This document shows, in pieces, positions 6,404-6,810 of a stretch of DNA of 6,810 bases (its first letter is position 1; each line of letters begins with the position of its first letter). The notes under the pieces were generated by a model. It was not told the DNA's origin and ran no database searches. It worked only from the letters and a program-made list of their open reading frames with translations. The stretch covers positions 1-6,810 of the forward strand of contig DAIQOP010000217.1 in NCBI GenBank assembly GCA_036787815.1, given 5' to 3'. The position numbers and the translations under genes were made by a program. The DNA comes from DATBAK01 sp036787815 (GTDB lineage: Bacteria > Actinomycetota > Acidimicrobiia > IMCC26256 > PALSA-610).

Positions 6404-6810
6404 GGCTTGACGCCCGCCGGGAGAGGGTTGTCGCCACAGCCGGGGATGTCGAGGCACCACTTCTGGTTGATCGGCGCGAACATCCCCCACGCGTTCGGCT
6501 CCGCCGGCACGATCCACGCGTGGAGCATCCAAAGGTTGGCGCCGTTGAGCCAGATGCCACCGCACACGTTGGCGGCGTTTCCCTCGCTGGTCGTGCGCCC
6601 GGCGGTGACGCAGAGACCGCGGTGTTGGTGCCAATGATCGTTCGGTCCCGCGAACCCCGCGGGCGGCCGTCCGTCACTGCGGTTGTAGTACGAGAACGCG
6701 ATCAACCGTGCGCCAGCGGTCGTATCGCTGAAGAGCAGCATCGACGGGTTCGACGGATCGAACGGCTTCGTGACGAGATCCCAGCGGATCCACTGAACAC
6801 CGTCACCCGG
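6400..6810 (-). CDS. Hypothetical protein with HWHQH motif and paired cysteines (5' end outside window)
   Basis: The last 136 residues are in the window and the frame is open upstream to the edge; the ATG at 6741 is internal (Met24 of the visible part), because the 23 codons before it are also coding-like (GVQWIRWDLVTKPFD). I do not recognise the family. The visible part is rich in Trp, Asn, Pro and Gly. It has HWHQHRGLC (59-67), a second cysteine (83), WMLHAW (94-99, His97) and two late cysteines (119, 125). The clustered His residues could bind a metal, and four cysteines suggest a disulfide-bonded extracytoplasmic protein. Its stop overlaps the TTG start of the UnbV-domain gene (TTGA, 6403-6400), which indicates co-transcription and translational coupling, so it probably acts with that exported protein. 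Confidence 0.8.
   Translation of the reverse strand, partial: PGDGVQWIRWDLVTKPFDPSNPSMLLFSDTTAGARLIAFSYYNRSDGRPPAGFAGPNDHWHQHRGLCVTAGRTTSEGNAANVCGGIWLNGANLWMLHAWIVPAEPNAWGMFAPINQKWCLDIPGCGDNPLPAGVKP

Noticed and set aside
4793..6637. 614-residue open frame on the + strand opposite the UnbV-domain gene
   Set aside because: The protein is low-complexity (Val/Arg/Glu/Ala) and mirrors the repeated calcium-loop codons; the minus-strand frame has seven FG-GAP loops and an ASPIC/UnbV domain.
4629..6677. 682-residue minus-strand open frame overlapping the UnbV-domain gene
   Set aside because: It is Arg-rich out-of-frame translation without recognisable motifs.

Overview
The window is about two-thirds G+C, uses dense G/C-ending codons, starts one gene with TTG, and carries secreted multidomain proteins. 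This suggests a high-GC actinobacterium, perhaps of the Acidimicrobiia or a similar soil or water lineage; the taxon is inferred from style only. No RNA gene, CRISPR array, insertion sequence or integrase is visible.

There are four genes. (1) Positions 1-2932, minus strand: the first 977 residues of a very large secreted protein. It has a signal peptide, an unrecognised N-terminal domain, an Ig-like module, four tandem Calx-beta modules, a fibronectin type III module and another Ig-like module. At the window edge there is what looks like the entry into a right-handed beta-helix domain. (2) Positions 2933-3081: a 149-bp divergent intergenic region with two small inverted repeats, one resembling an actinobacterial/Bacillus LexA box. 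(3) Positions 3082-4656, plus strand: a polytopic membrane protein of the NqrB/RnfD superfamily, of the type called UnbU in enediyne antibiotic clusters, with a C-terminal soluble domain. (4) Positions 4664-6403, minus strand: an exported, probably lipid-anchored FG-GAP/VCBS-repeat protein ending in an ASPIC/UnbV domain (CRTAC1 family). (5) Positions 6400-6810, minus strand: the C-terminal 136 residues of an unrecognised protein with an HWHQH motif and four cysteines. It overlaps gene 4 by 4 bp (TTGA), so the two are almost certainly one operon.

The most interesting feature is genes 3-5. A UnbU-like membrane protein and a UnbV-domain protein converge with a 7-bp gap, and no polyketide synthase is visible in the window. 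The two families are known together as conserved genes of unknown function in enediyne clusters. Here they may form an envelope module in which the RnfD-like protein is the membrane part and the UnbV lipoprotein and the His/Cys-rich protein are extracytoplasmic parts. The RnfD-like protein lacks the usual flavin-attachment motif but has a Cys/His-rich inter-membrane loop. The joint function is inference; the gene layout and motifs are read directly from the sequence. Gene 1 is probably a surface or secreted adhesin-like protein with no obvious link to the others.
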